Origin: Galaxea fascicularis
Taxonomy: Eukaryota > Cnidaria > Anthozoa > Scleractinia > Euphylliidae
Assembly: GCA_948470475.1 (NCBI GenBank)
Contig: OX419342.1
Location: 21,507,844-21,571,843, forward strand
Length of the DNA stretch: 64,000 nucleotides
Direction: 5' to 3'
Part shown: positions 49,201-62,320 of the stretch, piece after piece
Numbering within the stretch: position 1 is the first letter of the stretch
Layout of the letters: each line of letters starts with the position of its first letter
The notes under the pieces: model-generated
The model's input: the letters and a program-made list of their open reading frames with translations, nothing else
Database searches by the model: none
What the model was told of the DNA's origin: nothing
Position numbers and translations under genes: made by a program

Positions 49201-50202
49201 CTGTAGGTTTGCATTTGCATTTGCTCATGACACATTTGTCTTCCTATGCCAGAAATGTTCACTTTGGTAAGACTCATGCTACACGATTTGCATGGCATGC
49301 GATCACGTCATGTTTCCTGTACACGCTTTTGAGTGGTACTGTAAATGAAAGATGCTGGTAAGATTTAATGCAGATCTAAGCAGAAATGGCACTGAAAAGG
49401 GGTCCAAATGATGAATAAAAATAATATTACAGTTGCCAAAAACCTCTCGGAGCAGAGAAGAGAACCAGCAACAAACTCAACCCACATGTGACGCCGAGAC
49501 CGGGAATCAAACCTGGGCCACATTGGTGGGAATAATAATAATAATAATAATAATAAGTAATAAGACCTTTACTTACCCTCGGCAGTTTATTTAGCACTAA
49601 GGCTAGTGGGGCCAAGCAAACACATGAAGCAAATAATTCAAATAAACGTAACACGATAAGAATCCCAACTGGTGGGAGGCAGACCAGTTGGCTATTTACA
49701 AGGATGACCGAGGAGTTGAACCAGGCACTTACCCAGAACAACACCAACTAGTGGTCAGAGCGGGATTTGAACCCGTGTCACCGCATCGAAATCCAGCGCC
49801 CTAGACCACTCGGCCATCCTGTGCTCTCACCACTACTTCATCCCTGCTCCATGGAATAATATCCACACAAGAATCTTGGTCATGAATAGGCTTTTAGACC
49901 CTACAGTGTACTGTCTGGAGAAGTTTTTGTTATATAGCACCTAAAAACATTTGAACCCATTTACGTACAAGTATCTTTAATTACCTGTATGACCACTACC
50001 AAAGATAAATGTACTCACGTTGAAATGACAATGTTTGCATTGCATCAGCTCTGCTTCCCCATGAAATGGACTTCTTGATACTGCTTGTCTTGGGTTTTTT
50101 AACAGCAGCCTGATTTTCTTCAGAATGGAGCCTCTTAAAATCTGGATGCCCGAAATTTTCCTTATCCATGTGTGAAAGTTCTAATGTGTCAGAAGCCATG
50201 GT
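41636..50202 (-). CDS. FRMD8: FERM domain-containing protein 8 (FRMD8), twelve coding exons
   Basis: In mammals FRMD8 (iTAP) binds iRhoms through its FERM domain and stabilises the iRhom-ADAM17 sheddase. Coding exons in transcript order: 50199-50019, 48428-48261, 47910-47809, 47010-46952, 46851-46813, 46454-46327, 45785-45597, 45398-45266, 44675-44514, 44048-43993, then 42879 or 42860 to 42829, and 41721-41636. Family blocks include VFCVWLLSPLLQLQLKAHHR, EPILCYQRNSFFP, NYPITTNDAITLGGILAYIE, FFRGQIERP, VGINREHVHVIDD, LLSLAFDELSWDYT and RLQIFSKQ. The basic C-terminus has RKKRTSTSFSNPFRKG, matching the human KRTTSFFSR region. Phases agree throughout, except that exon 11 fits exon 10 only if the acceptor at 42861 (not 42880) is used or one small exon is unseen. 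With 42860 the product is 444 residues, near the human 464. An acceptor just before the ATG (AG at 50204-50203) implies an upstream 5' UTR exon. Confidence 0.93.
42977..43216. mobile_element. MITE in FRMD8 intron 10
   Basis: Inverted ends TAGTATCACTCAACTAGT and ACTAGTTGGGTGATACTA bound 240 bases. The centre has a second inverted pair (CGAGGACTATTACTAATAGTCCTC). Flanking DNA carries a longer direct repeat, AACAGCATTTATCCTAAT, at about 42903 and 43216, so the region was also duplicated. It has no coding capacity. Confidence 0.6.
49435..49828 (-). mobile_element. Two adjacent tRNA-derived SINE copies, minus orientation
   Basis: On the minus strand, 49828-49535 starts with a Leu/Ser-tRNA-like head (GGCCGAGTGGTCTAGGGCGC, then GGGTTCAAATCCC) and ends in an ATT-rich tail (49536-49560). 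Next to it, 49530-49435 is a truncated copy of the family seen at 9343-9602. The head cannot form a proper acceptor stem, so it is not a functional tRNA gene. Both lie in FRMD8 intron 1 (between 48428 and 50019). Confidence 0.7.
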
Positions 50203-53200
50203 CTAAAAGAAAAAGGCACTACAAGATAAAAATCTGCCTATGATAGTACAAAAGAAATATGGATTGTATAAATAAATAATTTTCCTAGTTAATCAATACA
50301 AAATGCTCTTTCTAGAACCCTGGCAGACTGTGCCTTTAATGGAAATTGTTACCTTCTGTACTACCTATAAAAAGGAGTAATGGTTCAACTTGATATTTTT
50401 TCTTAATAGACCAATCCTGAGATCAATACAAATGTATATTAATTAAGAATTCTCCTCTTGAAATAATGATTGACAGGAAACCATTTATGTGTCTTTCTCC
50501 AAAAGGATCCATCACTGTTAGAAATAAAGAGTGAAAAACCTAAACAGAAAATTAATGTTTAATTACTAACATCTCTGTGTCAATCTGTAAGAAATACAGT
50601 TAAATACATAAAAAATCACAAAAGCTTGCAAACATTTCACACAACTGTTCAATCTAACAGTAGAAGTTGATTTCTTAAGTTACTGATATTGAAACAAGCA
50701 AAAAGCCTTTACTCTTGATTGATGTTATCTCTAAACATCATGAATTATAATTAATAATTCTAGCCCCCTGCTGGGTGTAACATTCAGATTTCACAATCTG
50801 TCTCAGAGATTTAACTTCACACATGAAAGTCACAGCAGAGTCAGTAAAAAGCAACACCGAACACAGTATCGCATTCTTTAAATGGTTATTTTTCTTTTCT
50901 CAGTTTGTTTGAGGGTAAAAGGTGAACAAGAGATTAACATTTTGAATGTTACATCGTAAAAGTGGCCATAGGCTTCCACAGTTAAGCCTGATTTAACAGT
51001 TAAAATACCTCCAGTACTATTTTTAGTAACAACTACAAAATTTCAAACAAAGAGACCATGATTAGGAGCTTTTCTGAACTCTAGTTCAATTATTGTTTGG
51101 TGACCAAGATAGTAATGGCCTCACATAATAAACAATGATTTTTACTAGTGGCTGCATGCAGTTTGTGCATACCTTACAAATTCACATACTCTCATACATT
51201 ACTCTATCAAGGGACAACCCAGAATGAGCAGAGCGTTGAAATAAACTTGGCAACAACATTTTTATTTTTGACCAAAAAAAAAAGTGACTAAGAACGTAGT
51301 TTCCATATCCCCTTATATTCAAACAGGAGTGGATGGAAGCAATTTTAACTTGAATTAAATAGACTGAGAACCACTTTTTAATGCAGGCGCAATCAACTAC
51401 CACACAAGCTGTAACCTTGCATCACACAGTATAACATCAGTTGGACTTCCCCATAAAGTATCTGAACAATGTTTAAGAAGACATCGATTCGCTTGCTATT
51501 TGCATCACATATTTACTTGTACTCACAAAGTACTGATAATTATAAGTAATTAAAAACAACATAAAACTAACTAGGTGTACACAACCACCAAACACACAGC
51601 CACAGTATAACACCTTCTTGATAAAATTAAGGGCTCATAGCCCTCATCACTATTAGAGAAAAACAGTTCTAGGACAGCACTGTACTAAACAGGCATGTCC
51701 TGCTTTAGTGAATTGATGCTGAGTCTAAATTAATATTAAGTTTACAACCCATCAAGTGAGTGAGTGATCAACTAACCACAAAAACTAATTCATTGCACAA
51801 GCACAACTCAGCTGTTACAAATAATATTAATGAGGAACCAACTTCACCCTGAAATTCCAACTGACTAGAAACAAGCCAACTGCACTTCTAATTCAACATA
51901 CACACCCCAAGAGGTTCCCATCTTTTCACAGAGTTCTGTACAGTAAATACAATGTAAGCAAAAACAACACACACTTATGAATAACTGGGTGTTTTCTAAA
52001 CTAATGGACTTATCAGCAACCATTCTGGGCTAGGAGGAGATGTCTCCCTGGAGACACCTCAGTATGCTTTTACATGTATTTTTCAGCAGGAATGGCTTTC
52101 AGATAAAGCCTCAAGTACATTATGCACTAGGGATGTCTAATTACTGTATAATCAAATTTTAAATTTGGGCTATGAAGAAGTAGTCGTACGTGGACTTTGG
52201 TTTGAGGGCACTACATTAAAAGACTACGCGAAATAAAATTACATAAGCTTAATCCTGACAGTTTAAATTTAGAGAAGTATAATTCCAGAGAATTAGCACA
52301 TCATCACCCATGAAATTTACCAAACACAAAACGATCGAAACAGGGGGAATAGAACGATTTTGCAAAAAGACCTGTTGAAGTTATTAAAAAATGCGTGATT
52401 TCGGTTAATGTAGATCAAGGAAATGCTTGAAGACTTCACTCTACTAACCTTGAGGCACATGCAAAGGTAGCAAAAAGATATTGGTTCGTTCCGAAAGATT
52501 AACGAGATTAAATTTGTTTCAACTGATATAAGAAATCGCACGAAAACGCCAGAACAAAACGCTTACTAGTAAATACCCTGGAGCAAGCCGCCCACAAGTT
52601 CCCAGTTCGTGCAGAAAATTAAATATTCCTTTACAGATTGTCAATTGTTCCGTGTATTATGAGCGACCGATTTCGCTCTTCCCTCATTATATACAACCGG
52701 TAGTTGCTTGATTTAGTAATAACAGTCATAGATACTTAGTTTACGTGCACATGTAGCGCAGACATCCAAATATATCCATATTTTGCAATTGTATACTTAC
52801 TCAATCAATATTATCAACTTCGCAAGCAGCTAAACACAATCCTGCATGGACGCGGATACAATATTTGATATGTATACGGATTAACGAATATGATGCACCC
52901 AGTTAAATGCACCAGAATCTGACCCACTTACCTTTTAACATCGTAATCTTTTCTGAGTAATTAAACTTAAGTTCATTTAATGGAAAGCACGAGAAATTTC
53001 CAATTTGAATTTCACCTGCAAGAAATTATGAAATCAGCTGCACAGTTCCGGGCATGATAAACAACGTCAGCTTTTCATCTGCTTTTCGTGATTTCAATGC
53101 ATGAACTTTTAACAGTAAAGAAAGCGTTTAGCTCACCACGTTCCCGACTTCCATCTGCTTAGACATAAACGTAGCTAACGAAATACAGGAAACATTTGTA

Positions 53201-53300
53201 GACATGTTTATTTACGAATTCAAAATTTATAGCATGTAGAATTCGCCACCCTTTTAGCAAAAACCTTGAGCTTTAGACACTCACCTTGGCCGAAATACCT
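50203..53300 (-). promoter_or_regulatory. Probable FRMD8 5' UTR intron, candidate first exons and promoter
   Basis: The acceptor at 50204-50203 shows that transcription starts further upstream. Strong minus-strand donors that could end non-coding first exons lie at 52932 (AAAAG then GTAAGT), 53137 (then GTGAGC) and 53285 (AAG then GTGAGT). Several may be alternative. No coding exon is supported between 50203 and 53300, and the DNA is otherwise AT-rich and plain. Confidence 0.35.
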
Positions 53301-54472
53301 CAGCAAGAACTTCGCCGATCAAAGGAACAGTTTCTTTTAAGAGTACAGAAAACACAACACACTGAAAGTCCGAGACAAACTTGCTGTTGACTGATCACGT
53401 CGGATTCAATGCCTTATAATGTGAAGATTCCAGGAGACCGCAAAAGGTCAGGTTAATTCTGACGAAACTGTCACACCCCCACCGTATCAACTGACCATGG
53501 CTTGTCAAAAAAAAAAAGCGATGTTTGCGCTAATATCTCTGCAAAGAGGAAACGTGACTGCTCTGCCTGCTTTTCTCTTAGATCTCCGAAGAAAAATTGC
53601 GTGCAATTCCGTCCAAAGTGCTGATCAGTGCTGATTCCAACATAACTCCTTCCCATAATGCCGCTCGTTCAGTGGTCATTTTCATACCAGTCCCTACCCT
53701 GGAAAGGGATAACGTTGGCTCGGACGTGGGTGATATTATCACAGAAATGTGGGGTATTCAATATATTTCTTGTGTACTTAGCAGTCGTAATATAACACAA
53801 TTACGGAACTAAGAAAGTTACCTCCCAGTTCTAAGTTGAAGACCATATACGTGGGCAACCTAAAATCAGTCTACAAAGCCGATTAAATTTTTACAGTTAC
53901 TGAAGAGCTACGTAACTAGAAACACGAGTTAAAATTTGAAAACTTATTTCTGATGTCATTACGCTACAATACTGATACTTGTTGTCCTTAATTCTAGTCA
54001 CGGCTTTTAAATCTCAAAAGCGCGTGAGAAACATCGTTATGTGCAAACTCAGTACAGGCTCTAAGCCTTTCGTCACGAACGCCTTCTCCTTTCTTTGTTC
54101 TGTTTTATAGTTCTAAATGATCTAACAATTCAAAAAGTGCCAAAACTCCAGAATACGAAGGAATTCGCTTCACCCCGTTACATAACACATAACTTGATCA
54201 AGCTCTATTTCGCAATATTCACGTCACTGGTTAGTGTGACGTCAAAACATATACAGGAAATGCAATTGGTGATTCAGTCTGCGACGTCATGAGCAGGAGT
54301 GCATGAGAAAACGTCCTTAAAGCCTTTGTTTCCGGATTCAATATCGAAAATTCTTGATTTAGAAACGCACGTTATGTTGACATGCAAGATATTTGGTCTC
54401 TTACTTCCTCTTTAGGCAGGTTGATACAAACGTTATGACCTTACCGTAAGCTTTGGTCATACAAACAAACAC

Positions 54473-54823
54473 CGTTAAGAGACTTTTAGCTGAAATTTAT
54501 GTGCAACGGTGCTGAGAAACAAGTTTCAGCAGGCGTTGCACCGTGTAACATGGTCGGTTTCGTGAAACTTTTTCGAACTTCTGTCGCGAGACAAATTTCA
54601 CGAATAGTAGAACCGCTCTCTACCTCTGCAACGGTTGCAACGATCGCAGTCTCGCCCGGTCTTATTACGTTACGCCGCCAATCAGATTCCGGAACAGCAA
54701 CATTTCGAGACCAGTTTCAACGTTCCCGAACAAGTTTCGACCTTTTATGTTACACGGTGCAACGCCTACTGAAATTTATTTCTCAGTGCTGTTGCACACA
54801 AGTTTCAGCTAAAAGTCTCAACG
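54473..54823. mobile_element. Foldback MITE, 351 bp
   Basis: The left arm CGTTAAGAGACTTTTAGCTG and the right end GCTAAAAGTCTCAACG are inverted copies. The arms extend about 90 bases inward through GGCGTTGCACCGTGTAACAT. A 109-codon plus-strand frame (54499-54828) spans both arms and is an artefact of the palindrome. Confidence 0.65.
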
Positions 54824-55488
54824 TGTAAGACTTTAGAAAAAGAAATCTAGTGACAGACTTGCGTGATACTGAAGGCTTATGTCCAGTTTGAGGCCAAACA
54901 CTTATGAATAAACAATTGAATTCAGCCGGCAACTACTTAATCTAACCCACCTAATCCGACTGCGTGGGATGAAACTATTCATAACGAATTTAATGTGCAA
55001 TCCAGTCATCCTTTCTTTTTACCCTGACCCAAATCCTTCCGAGTTCAGAGCGTTAAAGTTGAGAAATATGCAATGTTCACTATACTGCGGGCGTAGAAAA
55101 AGCAAAATCCCTAAGTGAAGGAAAGGAACGGAGCGGCCCACTGGCCGGTTTACTCAGCTTCAAATGCGGCAGGAGTCCGCATAATGTCCAGGACCAGCAA
55201 GGTGTAAAAACACTACGTATTCCATGAGGGCTGGTTCAATATTTCTTTTTCGTTCACTTTGAGTTCAACTTAAACTGCTCACTACATTTTGCATGGAAGA
55301 TGTAGGAGAGAAAACAAACGGATGCGTGTAGAAATTAATCTTCTTGGCTTTTAATGGCAATAACGAATCTCAAAAAACACTGTATATACATTTGACATAA
55401 ATGGCCGGCTGGAAGCGGTGTTTACTTGCATACGATTTCCGCTATTTCTAGCCGGGCAGCTTCGCCAGGTCAGCGTGTGCCATTCTGT

Positions 55489-55631
55489 AGAAATAAGAAA
55501 GACTCGGACTTATGTAATCAGACCGGTTCACATCAATCGATGGACACATGTTGTAAGGCAGCTAAAGACTTGTGGCTCGGCCGATTATGAAGTAGACCAG
55601 ACCAGCTCTTTAGAGAGTCTTTCTTATTTCT
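55489..55631. mobile_element. Short inverted-repeat element
   Basis: AGAAATAAGAAAGACTC (55489-55505) pairs with GAGTCTTTCTTATTTCT (55615-55631), a perfect 17-base inverted repeat about 143 bases across. It has no coding capacity. The family is unknown. Confidence 0.45.
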
Positions 55632-57835
55632 AAAGGATTTGAATTTATCCGAGATCTTACACGGACTGTTGTAGAACGCAGAATTCCCACAATCCAAAGT
55701 ATAATGACGCACGTTTACGAGACAGAGGGTATCGATTTTACCAGTCTACTTTACTTCTAACCCAAAGAAGTCTAGGAGAACCTCGTAAAGGCCTTATGCA
55801 TCTCACACCGACAGTGACAGTCCGTCTCCCCCCCTCCCCCCCCCAAATCCCCCCAAGGCCCCCTTTCCGGAAAGACGGACCTTTTGAATTTGCAAAGAAA
55901 GCGAATTACTAGGTCACCTGTCAACTTCCATTAAAAAAAAAAAAAAAATGGTAAGAATTTGAAAGGGGAAGGGAAAACGTGAATGAGCTCCCTCCTGAGA
56001 GCTCTCCTCTCTGAAACGGGGAAAAAACTATTCAGAGGACAATAAAATCGTCGTCCAGTTTTGACTGTTTAGTTCTAATTAACTGATTCCGGTACAGTTC
56101 ATCGTTTATGACTTCCGTATTCTCTAATTACCTGGAAAAGAACGCGCATTTCTTGCGGTTTGCCGAAAGAACACGAGAGGTTACGATTCCTACATATCAG
56201 TTCAAGATCCGGGGTGTCAGAAATAGTACCCGATGCATCAAAGTTGGCAAGTCAATCGTTTTTACGAAAACTATTTCATCTGCCATTGTCCAATCAGAAA
56301 TATCAATTACAACATAGCTATTTCCAAAATATCTGTCGAAATCGTTAGAGGATACTTTTGAACTAAATAACTTTAGCAAACAGGTGCCATCGCGTTAGTC
56401 ACTGAAACTCGTTAGCTGGAATTTCCCAGGACAAGCGCAGACAATATTCTTTCAGTTAGTCAGTTAGACGCCGTCTGTCAATTATAGTGTAACCTCTGCT
56501 GTCAACCCTACTGCGGTCTCGGCTGATAAAAACAAATACAATGAAAAGCCGTTATGCATGACATTTCTAGGAGAAACGATAACTAAGTTTTTCAAAATCA
56601 TAGTATATACCACGCATTAAGGTCGAACTACAACCACAGAGATAGCGGAGAAATTATAATTATGAAAACTTTGGTCTCTTCAGTTTCCAATAAGCCGTCG
56701 TGAACTACATTACCTCAACAAAATCATAAAAACCATTGGTTTCATTTTACAAATTAAAACCTTACTAATATATATATTCTTTCTTTTCACACACTCTTGT
56801 TAATAGAGGATAACGGTTTAGCATACGGCAACGATGGATCTTTGGAGACAAACGAGCACTAAGTAAAACCGAGCAAAGTTAAGCGACTTGAACCAGGCGT
56901 CCATCTTAGCTTAATAAGCTTGCGCGAAGTTCTCGTCTTTCATTTACTCCAAAGCTTACATTATTTGCTTTTAATTAAGTGATAACACTGAAGTACTTAC
57001 CTGAACAGTGCCTGAGGGATTTAAAGCGGTGTAGTAAGCTCCAAATTGATTGAAATGAAAATTCCTGATGAGACGTTCCGTTCCGTTACGTTATAAGAAC
57101 TACATTGGCTAGTTCCTTGAATAAATTCAGCTGAAGGAAAATTTACCACGGCGGATATTTTCAGCGGTATATTGTATATAGGGCGTGGAGCAAGGAAACA
57201 GGTATTTACGGATATTAGCTAACCGTAAAAACAAAATACGAGGAAACAGACACAGAAAATATTTCATATGCCGTCCTCCAAACCTTTCAAGCGTGCGACG
57301 CGAAATTTTAAACTGCGTCAAATGACCGAGAAGTTAAATTCACGGTGTGACCTTAAAAAAAGGCGAACTATAAATAATCAACTAAAGAAAAATATTTAGA
57401 TATTGAGTAAAGCCAACATCAAAGAAAACGTTGAAATTATTTTATGACAAAATGCTGCCGAATGTCGACGCCAAGCCTTCAGTATCGCAAATTCCTCATA
57501 AGACTTATTGCTTTTCTCTAAACCCCTGGCGTTTACTTTATTCAGAGGGACGGGAACACGAAATAAAGATCGTTATTTTGGTCAGAAAAAAGCGTTAAGT
57601 AGTTGACTTCCACCATATCCGTGTTAATTATCAGGGCGTCGCTCAGCTTTTCCTAAAAAAAAATGTCAGTAAGGCCATTACGTCACATGAACTAAATCCT
57701 CCTGGGCACGTGCACGTACGTTTTTGTGTGGCTTACACGAAGTGTATAGCCACATTATGCTGAGACCAGATTTATTTATTTGTTTGTCCACGAGAGTCGA
57801 GCGCCTGTCACGTGGTCTAGTGTCTACTGTTTAGT

Positions 57836-58242
57836 CAGCCATCTTGGTTGAAAGCGTGCTTTCGAGTAATTTTGTTCAGGTGATCGTATCACAAGTTAGT
57901 TTTCTTCGCACAAGCCAGTAGATACAGACTCGGCTTGTGTTATAAGTACAGGTTTTGCAAGAGCTTTTACGGTCTTAAACATTTAAGTGCTTGAATCTTC
58001 GGCACGGGTTGTACTACACTGAAAGGAGTCATTGCACTCTCGCAAGCCAACAACTACATATCGGCTTGATCTATCGTGCGGGTTGCACCACTGAGTGTCT
58101 GAAAGTGTTTCAAAGTGTTTGAAGGTGTTCTGAAAGTGTCTGAAGCTACCTAAAGGTGCCATAAAGTGAAATAAGCTGTAATGTGGTTACATTCTCCTTT
58201 CACTGTCGATAATTCACGGAGGGATATTTCAAAACGACAAAA
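57836..58242 (+). promoter_or_regulatory. Possible first (non-coding) exon with YY1-type motif
   Basis: CAGCCATCTTGG at 57836-57847 resembles a YY1 site. About 400 bases later AAAA is followed by a consensus donor GTAAGTAT (exon end 58242). No long frame lies between them, so if real this is a 5' UTR exon of a plus-strand gene leaving the window. No downstream exon was recognised, and the call is weak. Confidence 0.2.
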
Positions 58243-58439
58243 GTAAGTATGGGAATCTCGATTGAACTGTACCTGTCAAGGATTGGCTCTCATGACAATT
58301 TCGTGAAAACAAAGGATACCTTATCACGTTGTAAGGATCATTTTTTGAGTTTAATGTTTATGACGTTCTATTTAAATTTATTTTACTTGCCTGAGTATTG
58401 AAACAAGTTGTTGAACAACACAAAATGTGGAGTGATGTG

Positions 58440-58800
58440 ACGTTTTGTTTTTTTCTTCAACTCGTGTGTTGTGTCAGCGAATGAAGTCTGAACTTATTAT
58501 TAGTTTGTTCAGGAACACACAACACTAAACAATAATTTTGGAATATTCGTATTGTTTCAACTGTTGTCTTGTTATTATATGTTACCGAACTCTAAACTAA
58601 TTGTTTACATTTTAGAAACTTGTGTTATTATTTTCACTCGTATGTTGTGTCAGAGATTAAACTCTAAACCAATCGCTAGTTTGTTCAGAAACACAGAACA
58701 CTGAAAAACAATTTCAATAAATAGTGCTGTTTCAACTTTTGTCTTGTTATTTTGTAAGCGATTGAACTCTAAACCAATCATTAAAATATTTACGACTGTA
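58440..58800. repeat. Imperfect tandem duplication (~180 bp unit)
   Basis: The block from CTCGTGTGTTGTGTCAG through TTTGTTCAGGAACACA and CTTGTTATTATATG is repeated at about 58636-58800 (CTCGTATGTTGTGTCAG, TTTGTTCAGAAACACA, CTTGTTATTTTGT). The copies are clearly related but diverged. No gene is evident. Confidence 0.6.
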
Positions 58801-60606
58801 TTTCTTGTGGTTGTAAACTCATAATTTCATACTAGTATGCTCTCGCTTAAAACAACGACACAAAATTTATATCCTCTTCCCGAAATAACTTACGGTACGG
58901 CATCTACAGTGTCCTTTCATCCGTGTTTATGCCCAAAACAAAAGAAAAGCCCTTGAAATTTCAAAACACGGTCCTGGAAAGTCCTTGAAAATTTGGCCTG
59001 AAAGACTGTACAAACCCTGTCACTTACTTCTCAGGCAAACAGTATTGCTGCTAACCATTTGTACAGTTATCACTAAAGGCAATATTTAGTGGTGCGTGAG
59101 GTCTGTTAACACACGACTGAGGTCAAGATTCTCCCATACAGACCGACTAACCTCAGTTAATAAGATGTTTATTATATGACAAACAAGAAAATCTTAGTTT
59201 GTTTAATGTAACTGGGTTGCACTAGCTGACATTTTGCTTGCGAGCGGCAATCAGCCAAACTTAATTCTGATGAAATTTGCTCATCCTCTTTACTTTTTTC
59301 TCATCAGGCTTTTGGCACTTGCATAAATAAATGTTGTTAGAAGAAAATAATCAACATTTTTGCGTTTTAGTTGACAGTTTGAAACTTTTTCACCGCAAAA
59401 TGTAATCAATCTAGAAGCCGACCTAGATGCGAAAATCTAGACCGCTTTTAATATCGATTTCAGCCAATCAAATTTGTCAATTTGGTAGTACCCAGTCCTT
59501 TTGAGACAGCCTTATAATAAATAGGGATTTCAATTCTGAATGTTTTTTTTTTCATTGACCATCAGATTGAAAAGTATTCATCTCTGAAGAGTTATTCTAA
59601 CTCCATACTTCCCCTCTCAGCGATATCCACACAGTTACTTCTTCCAAAGTCCAGAATTAAGTTAAGGTAAATTTGATCGAAATACACTTATTATCACCTA
59701 CTTCCAGCTCATATTTTTGCCTTCAGTTTAACTTCTATTACATATTACAAGTCGGCACTTGTAAGCCACACATGTACGCATTGCGGACCTATTTTTTAAG
59801 AGTGATGCAGTCTTCGTCCATGCAAGCGACCCGCAGAAAATGAAGATAGCCAGATTGTGCTCGTCAAAAAAGTTAAGCCAAAAGAAAAAAAAGAAAAGTC
59901 ACTCCCATGATCTGATTAATTCTCTTTTCGAGCTGCTATTCAGTCCTTTGACAATTAGTTAAGAGAACTTGGGGTTACATCATATCCGGTGGATAGCGCT
60001 ATCCAACGTTTGAACAAGCGGGGCCTGGCTGATAAGTCTGTCTATTCTTATTTCCTGTCTGCTGGACAATGTATTGATAGTATAAGGAGAATTTACATAC
60101 TAATCACTTCTGGGAGTTAAAGCATTAAAGATATACCTCTTACTAACCGAGTTCGAAGTCCGTTCTGTAAGCTACGGACCGAGTTTTTTCCTTACAGGAC
60201 CGAGAAAAGGAGGTTAGTAAGATATTTATTATATCTCTGTGGTTAATCAGGCGTAAGGAAAAGGAATCTTTCAAATTTAGTGGGCCGTACAGTGAAGTAC
60301 GGCCCGCTAAATTGACCAATCACAGCGCACGTACTAATAAATATAATAAAAGAGATATAATAAAAGGTTTTACTGTCAGAGTTCAAAGTGTTTCAGGAGT
60401 TTGTGTGTACGATTTATCGACGGCTTCGCTTTCTTAGGTTATGCTTCGCTTTGGTATTTTTGGCCACTCTTTATTGTGCTATAGTCGTCGTCTTTTTTTC
60501 TTTCCAGTTTATCGATGTGTCGTATTTGTCTGTCACATGCTACATAAATATATATTTTAATAGAACAAACGCACGCTAGTTATTCAGCTTGTGTGGTATA
60601 TACTTG

Positions 60607-60690
60607 AACAATTATTCACCTCAGTGTCAGTAAAAGTGGTGGGTAATGATTTACCCCGCCGCTTCACCTTCACTTCGGTGAATAATTGTT
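60607..60690. mobile_element. Short palindromic MITE
   Basis: AACAATTATTCACC and GGTGAATAATTGTT are inverted copies 84 bases apart end to end, with CACTTCGGTG at the right inner edge. It has no coding capacity. Confidence 0.5.
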
Positions 60691-61939
60691 AAATATGACT
60701 AAATCACGCGGTTCATTTAGGCTCTAGGCATTTCTTCCGTCATTAATAGTTATATTTTTCTGATAAATGTCAAAACAAATAATTAATCTATCAAAACTAC
60801 AGATGCTCTGGGAGGCTATCCCCAAGAGCATTATCTTTGACTGGGAAGTAGAAACTCCGTGAGCCTGGGCAGTATGCGTTTTCGTGGGGTGAGCGCTCGA
60901 GAGCTGATTTGCGCTTCTTTGTTCAGCGCTCGCCCCTTTTCCCTCGCATCCAAAATTCGAGCGCTGAAAACTCACGGAAACGCTTGCTGAGCAGACTAAA
61001 TCTCCATGAGAATAGCACGAACGCGTTCATTCAGTTGTAGGAACAAATGTCTAAAAGAATTAAAGACACATAGCTGACTCTGTCAATACTTTAATGATCA
61101 TAACACTCATTTTATCTGGTAAACAATTGCAACCAAGTGTGTATAACTCACTGAATTCTGTTTATATTCTAATACTTCGAAAGAGGAAAGAAACTTTAAC
61201 TTTAAAATAGAAAACCAAAGACTACCACTCCTGACGGAGCCTGCATAGCATTTGCATTTTGTTCAGCCCTTAAACACCGAATAGGTTCCTGCAGAACCTG
61301 CGAGGTGTCGTGATATGCGAACTCAAACGTGTTTGTTGTGGTCGCTTTTGTATTATTGTTAAGCCATCAATTTGTTTAGAATAAGTAGCGATTTTTTTAC
61401 ATATGCCTCACTTTGGAAATTTTGATCAATTCTGCAACTTGCAGTTGCATACAAAATAATCTTTATCGTTTTATCGCCAGATTGTTGGATAGTATTACTG
61501 CTACAATAAATTTATTCTCACTCGAAATAGCAGAAGGGGAATGGATCCTCCAGAAATTCTAAGTTAAATGCATGCGCCAGAACTAAAAAAACTATCCCGT
61601 ACGGAATGAAAACTTAAAAAGAATTTTGTAGTTTGTGGAGAAAAGAGAGTTTTAGCCATTTGCCGGAATTGAAATTAACTCATAGACAATCGAAAAACTG
61701 ACATCTTGCAGCTAATATAAAATTCAGGCGTTTAAGGGTAAAACCATCTAGCCTTGTGAGGTTAAGAAGTACTTATTTTCACAGCTACGTCCCTTTGATT
61801 TTCGTATCATTTTCAAAACGCTTCAGTTAGTGTTTCATCTCACTATTAGCACCAAGTCTAATGTACTGATTTCGCAAGTCTACTGCATGAGATAATCTCG
61901 TAACCAGATCTCACTCGTGCTTGTGCTGAGAACTAGTAA

Positions 61940-62216
61940 GGGCGTTTTAGACGGTACGATTTTTGCTTACGACTGTCGCATGCAACTTTTGTAGTGCACG
62001 CTACTCGTGTGCGCCATGCAAAAAATCGTATACGACACTTGTCATTCAATATTACCTATACCTACGGTTTAAAACATGATTGAAAATCTTACGACAAATT
62101 ATAGGCCGCGTGCGTCTGTGGTAGAGAAGTGGTAGGAACATTCACACGGCACAACTTTGTTCTACGTGTGTCGCATACGCCAAGACGCACGACAAATCGT
62201 ACCGTGTAAATCGCCC
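61940..62216. mobile_element. MITE, 277 bp
   Basis: Inverted ends GGGCGTTTTAGACGGTACGA and TCGTACCGTGTAAATCGCCC differ at a few sites. The interior has further inverted TACGAC/GTCGTA and CGCATAC pieces. It lies 105 bases beyond the stop codon of the PLC-like gene. No clean target duplication was found. Confidence 0.6.
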
Positions 62217-62320
62217 AGTAGACAACAAGTGGAGAACTGGTATCTAACACTCTAGCAACTGACGGAGCGTTGCGAGGTTCACAGAGCACCCAAATCACAA
62301 AAAAAATCACACATTTTGCT

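Larger units (their letters stand above)
53301..57800. other. Intergenic DNA with MITEs, no gene recognised
   Basis: No exon is convincing. Notable items are foldback MITEs at 54473-54823 and 55489-55631, a C-rich run at 55830-55860 and an A run at 55933-55948. Short open frames overlap these repeats and look accidental. Confidence 0.45.
58801..62320. other. Intergenic DNA upstream of the PLC-like 3' end
   Basis: No confident gene. It contains short foldback elements at 60607-60690 and 61940-62216. Near 60130-60310 a hairpin-rich stretch has GGGCCGTAC/GTACGGCCC and CTTACTAACC/GGTTAGTAAG pairs. A fragment of the GGATAGCGCTATCC MITE lies at about 59985-60030. Confidence 0.45.

Noticed and set aside
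49755..49828. tRNA gene (minus strand)
   Set aside because: It has A- and B-box sequence, but the acceptor stem does not pair and it continues into a SINE body with an ATT tail.
54499..54828. 109-codon plus-strand frame
   Set aside because: It lies wholly within a foldback MITE and its two ends mirror each other.
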